A DNA stretch of 64,000 bases from Yoonia sp034652275 (GTDB taxonomy: Bacteria > Pseudomonadota > Alphaproteobacteria > Rhodobacterales > Rhodobacteraceae), in NCBI RefSeq assembly GCF_034652275.1, contig NZ_JAXIWG010000004.1:336472-400471 (forward strand). Reading direction: 5' to 3'. This document shows positions 60,646 through 64,000 of the stretch, piece by piece. Below the pieces are notes generated by a model, which made no database searches, was not told the DNA's origin, and worked only from the letters and a program-made list of their open reading frames with translations. The first letter of the stretch is position 1, and each line of letters begins with the position of its first letter. Position numbers and translations under genes: made by a program.

Positions 60646-62220
60646 GTGAAAATCGGCACACCAAAAGAGATATTTGCCGGCGAAGACCGCGTTGCCATGA
60701 CGCCTGCTTCGGCGAAAGACCTGCAAAAACTGGGCTATGATTGCGTGATCGAAACCGGGGCCGGTCTGGCCGCGGGCTTCACCGATCAATCCTATAAGGA
60801 GGCCGGTGTCGAGGTCGTCAAGACCGCTACGGCGCTTTACAAGGCCGCCGATATCATCGCCAAGGTCCGCCCCCCCGAGGACGCCGAGGTCAAGCGCCTG
60901 CGCGAAGGCCAGACGCTGATTTCCTTCTTCTACCCCGCGCAGAACAAGGACCTGATTGAGGCCGCCAACGCCAAGGGTGCCACCGTCATCGCGATGGATA
61001 TGGTGCCGCGCATCAGCCGCGCGCAAAAGATGGATGCGCTGTCGTCGATGGCCAATATCGCGGGTTACCGCGCTGTGATCGAGGCGGGCAATAATTTTGG
61101 TCGCTTCTTCACCGGCCAGATCACCGCCGCAGGCAAGGTGCCGCCCGCCAAGGTGCTGGTCGTCGGCGCGGGTGTCGCAGGTCTTGCCGCGATCGGGACG
61201 GCCACGAGCCTTGGTGCGATCACCTATGCTTTCGACGTGCGGCCCGAAGTGGCCGAACAGGTCGAATCGATGGGCGCGCAATTTGTGTTCCTCGATTTCA
61301 AGGAAGAACAGCAGGACGGCGCCAAGACAGGCGGCTATGCCTCTGTCTCCAGCCCCGAATTTGCTGCAGCGCAGCTGGCCAAGTTCCGCGAAATCGCGCC
61401 GGATATGGATATCGTCATCACCACGGCGCTGATCCCCGGCCGTGATGCGCCCGAGCTTTGGACGCCCGACATGGTCGCCTCGATGAAACCCGGTTCGGTC
61501 ATCATCGACCTTGCTGCCGAACGCGGCGGCAACTGCAAGCTGACGGTCAAGGACGAACGGATCGTCACCGACAACGGCGTCATCATCATCGGCTATACAG
61601 ACTATCCCAGCCGGATGGCCGCCCAAGCCTCGACGCTTTATTCCACCAACATCCGCCACATGATGACCGATCTGACACCGGCCAAGGACGGTGTGCCGGT
61701 GCATAACATGGAGGATGACGTGATCCGTGGTGCGACGGCGACCCACCAAGGGGCGATCACCTTCCCGCCGCCGCCGCCCAAGATCAACGCGATTGCGCAG
61801 GTCGCCAAAAAGAACCAGCCCAAGGAACTGACGGCGGAAGAAAAACGCGCCAAGGAAACCGCCGATTTCAAGACGCAGACCCGCAATCAGGTGACCTTGC
61901 TCGTCGTCGGTGCGGCGCTGCTGCTGGGCGTCGGTCTGGTGGCGCCCGCCAGCTTCATGCAGCATTTCATCGTCTTTGTGCTGGCGGTTTTCGTGGGCTT
62001 TCAGGTCATCTGGAACGTCGCGCACAGCCTGCACACACCGCTCATGGCGATCACCAATGCGATTTCCTCGATCATTATTCTGGGCGCCTTGACGCAGATC
62101 GGGTCGGGGTCGTGGCTTGTGGTGTTCCTTGCGGCACTCGCCGTGTTCATGACCGGCATCAATATTTTCGGCGGCTTTCTGGTCACACGGCGCATGCTTG
62201 CCATGTTCCAGAAGTCGTAA
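60646..62220 (+). CDS. pntA: NAD(P) transhydrogenase alpha subunit
   Basis: 524 aa, GTG start at 60646 after GGGGGATGG. Domain I binds NAD(H): MKIGTPKEIFAGEDRVA, VLVVGAGVAGLAAIGTATSLGA, DIVITTALIPGRDAP, PGSVIIDLAAERGGNC. A proline-rich linker (PPPPPKINA) leads to a membrane part with about four helices in the same chain, unlike the split PntAA/PntAB of some relatives. It makes NADPH using the proton gradient. pntB follows after 14 bases. Confidence 0.96.
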   Translation: MKIGTPKEIFAGEDRVAMTPASAKDLQKLGYDCVIETGAGLAAGFTDQSYKEAGVEVVKTATALYKAADIIAKVRPPEDAEVKRLREGQTLISFFYPAQNKDLIEAANAKGATVIAMDMVPRISRAQKMDALSSMANIAGYRAVIEAGNNFGRFFTGQITAAGKVPPAKVLVVGAGVAGLAAIGTATSLGAITYAFDVRPEVAEQVESMGAQFVFLDFKEEQQDGAKTGGYASVSSPEFAAAQLAKFREIAPDMDIVITTALIPGRDAPELWTPDMVASMKPGSVIIDLAAERGGNCKLTVKDERIVTDNGVIIIGYTDYPSRMAAQASTLYSTNIRHMMTDLTPAKDGVPVHNMEDDVIRGATATHQGAITFPPPPPKINAIAQVAKKNQPKELTAEEKRAKETADFKTQTRNQVTLLVVGAALLLGVGLVAPASFMQHFIVFVLAVFVGFQVIWNVAHSLHTPLMAITNAISSIIILGALTQIGSGSWLVVFLAALAVFMTGINIFGGFLVTRRMLAMFQKS

Positions 62221-62234
62221 AGGGGTAAAGAGAA

Positions 62235-63668
62235 ATGGAATACGGTTTCACAACAGCGGCTTACGTCGTCGCAGCAATTCTCTTTATCCTGTCTCTTGGC
62301 GGTCTGTCGGGGCAGGAAAGCGCCAAGCGCGCGGTCTGGTACGGCATGGCGGGCATGGCGCTGGCCGTGTCTGCAACGCTGGTCGGCCCGGGTGCGGGGT
62401 TCTGGCTTTTGTCGCTGATCCTGATCGCGGGGGGTGGTGCCATCGGTTACCAGCTTGCGACCAAGGTGCAGATGACGCAGATGCCCGAACTGGTCGCCGC
62501 GATGCACAGCCTTGTGGGTCTGGCCGCCGTGCTGGTCGGGTTCATCGCGCATTTCGAACTGGGCCGCGTCGCGGGCATGGATGCGATCGAGCGTGCGAGC
62601 CTTGATGGTTTTGCAGCCCTTCTGGCCTATAAAACGCCTGTCGAGATCAATATCCTGCGGGTCGAGCTGTTCCTTGGTATCTTCATCGGCGCGATCACCT
62701 TTACCGGATCGGTCATTGCCTATGGCAAGCTCGCGGGCAAGGTGAACACGGCCGCTGCGAAACTGCCGGGTGGTCACATGCTGAATGCGGCGGCGGCGGC
62801 GATCTCGGTGCTGTGCCTGATCTGGTACTTCAACACGGGCGGTTTCTTCCCGCTGTTCCTGATGACGCTGGCCGCACTTTTCATCGGCTATCACCTCATC
62901 ATGGGGATCGGCGGGGCGGATATGCCTGTCGTCGTGTCGATGCTGAACAGCTATTCGGGCTGGGCGGCGGCGGCGATCGGGTTCAGCCTTGGCAATGACC
63001 TGCTGATCGTGGTCGGCGCGCTCGTCGGCTCCTCCGGCGCGATCTTGTCCTATATCATGTGCAAGGCGATGAACCGCAGCTTTGTGTCCGTTATTCTGGG
63101 GGGCTTCGGTGGCCCGCAGGGTGAACAGATGGCGGTCGAGGGCGAACAGATCGCCATCGACAGCGATGGTGTCGCCACCGCGCTGAACGAGGCCGACAGC
63201 GTGATCATCATCCCGGGTTACGGCATGGCGGTGGCACAGGCGCAGGCCTCGGTCGCCGAACTGACCCGCAAACTGCGCGCCAAGGGCAAGACTGTGCGTT
63301 TCGCCATTCACCCCGTCGCGGGGCGTTTGCCGGGCCACATGAACGTGCTGCTGGCCGAGGCGAAAGTGCCTTACGACATCGTCATGGAAATGGACGAGAT
63401 CAACGAGGATTTCCCGTCGACCGATGTGGTCATCGTGATCGGGTCCAATGACATCGTGAACCCCGCCGCCCAGGACGACCCCAACAGCCCCATCGCTGGC
63501 ATGCCGGTGCTGGAATGCTGGAAGGCGAAACAGGTGTTCGTGTCCAAGCGCGGGCAGGGCACCGGTTATTCCGGGATCGAGAACCCGCTGTTCTATAAAG
63601 AAAACACGCGGATGTTCTATGGCGATGCGAAAAAGTCGCTGGACGAATTGCTACCCAAGATCGACTGA
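62235..63668 (+). CDS. pntB: NAD(P) transhydrogenase beta subunit
   Basis: 477 aa. About nine helices (domain II), then the NADP(H)-binding domain III with IIIPGYGMAVAQAQ, FAIHPVAGRLPGHMNVLLAEAKVPYD, EDFPSTDVVIVIGSNDIVNPAA and the C-terminal GYSGIENPLFYKENTRMFYGDAK. Second gene of the operon, ended by a strong terminator. Confidence 0.97.
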   Translation: MEYGFTTAAYVVAAILFILSLGGLSGQESAKRAVWYGMAGMALAVSATLVGPGAGFWLLSLILIAGGGAIGYQLATKVQMTQMPELVAAMHSLVGLAAVLVGFIAHFELGRVAGMDAIERASLDGFAALLAYKTPVEINILRVELFLGIFIGAITFTGSVIAYGKLAGKVNTAAAKLPGGHMLNAAAAAISVLCLIWYFNTGGFFPLFLMTLAALFIGYHLIMGIGGADMPVVVSMLNSYSGWAAAAIGFSLGNDLLIVVGALVGSSGAILSYIMCKAMNRSFVSVILGGFGGPQGEQMAVEGEQIAIDSDGVATALNEADSVIIIPGYGMAVAQAQASVAELTRKLRAKGKTVRFAIHPVAGRLPGHMNVLLAEAKVPYDIVMEMDEINEDFPSTDVVIVIGSNDIVNPAAQDDPNSPIAGMPVLECWKAKQVFVSKRGQGTGYSGIENPLFYKENTRMFYGDAKKSLDELLPKID

Positions 63669-63685
63669 TCCTGACGCCAGACAGG

Positions 63686-63714
63686 AAAAGGCCCGCCATC
63701 ACGGCGGGCCTTTT
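63686..63714 (+). terminator. Intrinsic terminator of pntAB
   Basis: Twelve-bp stem AAAAGGCCCGCC/GGCGGGCCTTTT, loop ATCAC; the T side of the stem ends in four Ts. Fourteen or so bases after the pntB stop. Confidence 0.9.
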
Positions 63715-63945
63715 GCGTTGCGTGGGGAAGACCTTTGGGAATGGCGGCTTCGAGCCCAGAGTGACTGATGCTGCGTGATGCAGGGACGTCCGCTATCGCG
63801 GTCGATCCAAAAACCTCCAATTCCTGCTTGGGTGTTGAACGGGGTTTGTGGTTGCTTCAATCGAGGTGTTTTAATTATGCACCAAAAACGAGTTTGTTGA
63901 ACGCCCTACTGTCTCAGAGTAGAGTAACGGACGGGAGAGACCGCC
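63715..63945. other. Non-coding interval with repeat-like block
   Basis: No convincing gene. Bases 63737-63766 read GGAATGGCGGCTTCGAGCCC then AGAGTGACTG, partly like the minus strand of 8046-8076 (shared GAGCCCA core and flanks). CTGCGTGATGCAG (63771-63783) is a small inverted repeat. The rest (63800-63900) is AT-richer than the window average and may hold the promoter of the partial gene. Confidence 0.35.
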
Positions 63946-64000
63946 ATGTCACTTTGGAAATCATTTTTCCGAAAATCTGGGCCACCAGATTTTGCTGGCC
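63946..64000 (+). CDS. N-terminal fragment of an unknown protein
   Basis: Only 18 codons are inside the window (MSLWKSFFRKSGPPDFAG). An ACGGGAGAGA ribosome site (63930-63939) precedes the ATG at seven bases' distance. An amphipathic, basic N-terminus with Trp/Phe could be a membrane-surface segment. No family can be named. Confidence 0.45.
   Translation, partial: MSLWKSFFRKSGPPDFAG

Noticed and set aside
1..64000. CRISPR arrays, insertion sequences, prophage genes
   Set aside because: No regularly spaced direct repeats, transposases, integrases or phage structural genes were found on reading.

Overview
The window is a dense, GC-rich (about 64% by eye), IS-free stretch of an alphaproteobacterial chromosome, almost certainly Rhodobacterales (roseobacter group). 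The evidence is the gene content: a ligase-associated exonuclease pair, a SUV3-type helicase with an S4 protein, fdxA and carD, a SAM-II riboswitch before metZ, NDUFA12 and DUF2155 after clpPX, GapR, an ScfR-type regulator, and a BigR/SqrR-type persulfide locus. Only two short segments (about 7.35-8.19 kb and 48.3-48.8 kb) drop to about 45-50% GC, and these look acquired or decayed.

Layout. 0-7.3 kb: DNA repair pair, lipid-related genes, SUV3-like helicase, S4 protein, ferredoxin, carD. 7.35-8.19 kb: AT-rich patch with one orphan gene. 8.2-16.9 kb: purD, xseA, AlkB-like hydroxylase, an orphan NuoE-NuoF fusion, ftsY, a DMT transporter and yciB. 16.9-24.9 kb: PilZ protein, SAM-II riboswitch plus intrinsic terminator plus metZ, TupA-like ATP-grasp, folE2, clpP-clpX, RidA-like, NDUFA12, DUF2155, aat. 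24.9-27.2 kb: accC-accB. 27.3-33.1 kb: ScfR-like regulator, a single-domain receiver, a small membrane protein, a transporter-fused (SLC5) histidine kinase and an orphan FliM-like SpoA protein. 33.2-34.8 kb: small genes (SRPBCC, MGMT-like, GNAT). 34.8-37.3 kb: divergent persulfide module (ArsR/BigR-type regulator against MBL dioxygenase, two YeeE/YedE channels and a DSP/rhodanese-like phosphatase) around one palindromic operator. 37.3-39.7 kb: divergent acyl-CoA dehydrogenase and APH-like kinase, the two halves of animal ACAD10/11. 39.7-43.1 kb: gapR, a sulfotransferase-like gene, a fused iron-type ABC permease, tRNA-Thr(TGT). 43.1-48.3 kb: lytic transglycosylase, EEP hydrolase, cytochrome b561, CDP-alcohol phosphatidyltransferase coupled to a sulfatase-fold membrane enzyme. 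48.8-53 kb: CUT1 sugar ABC operon. 53-58 kb: YbhN-like protein, opgH/mdoH, EamA transporter, YihY. 58-60.5 kb: kynU-SDR and an isoprenylcysteine-methyltransferase-like protein. 60.6-63.7 kb: pntAB with a clear terminator, then the first codons of an unknown gene.

System-level points. Methionine synthesis (metZ) is under SAM feedback. The persulfide locus reads as a complete sense-oxidise-export/import unit whose regulator probably sits on two back-to-back promoters. The SLC5-kinase, receiver-only and SpoA-domain genes may form an uncharacterised signalling relay. A short dispersed intergenic motif (four copies, all on the + strand, near gene ends) is the most obvious non-coding structure not explained by genes. 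All functional calls are from sequence reading only; no database searches were possible.
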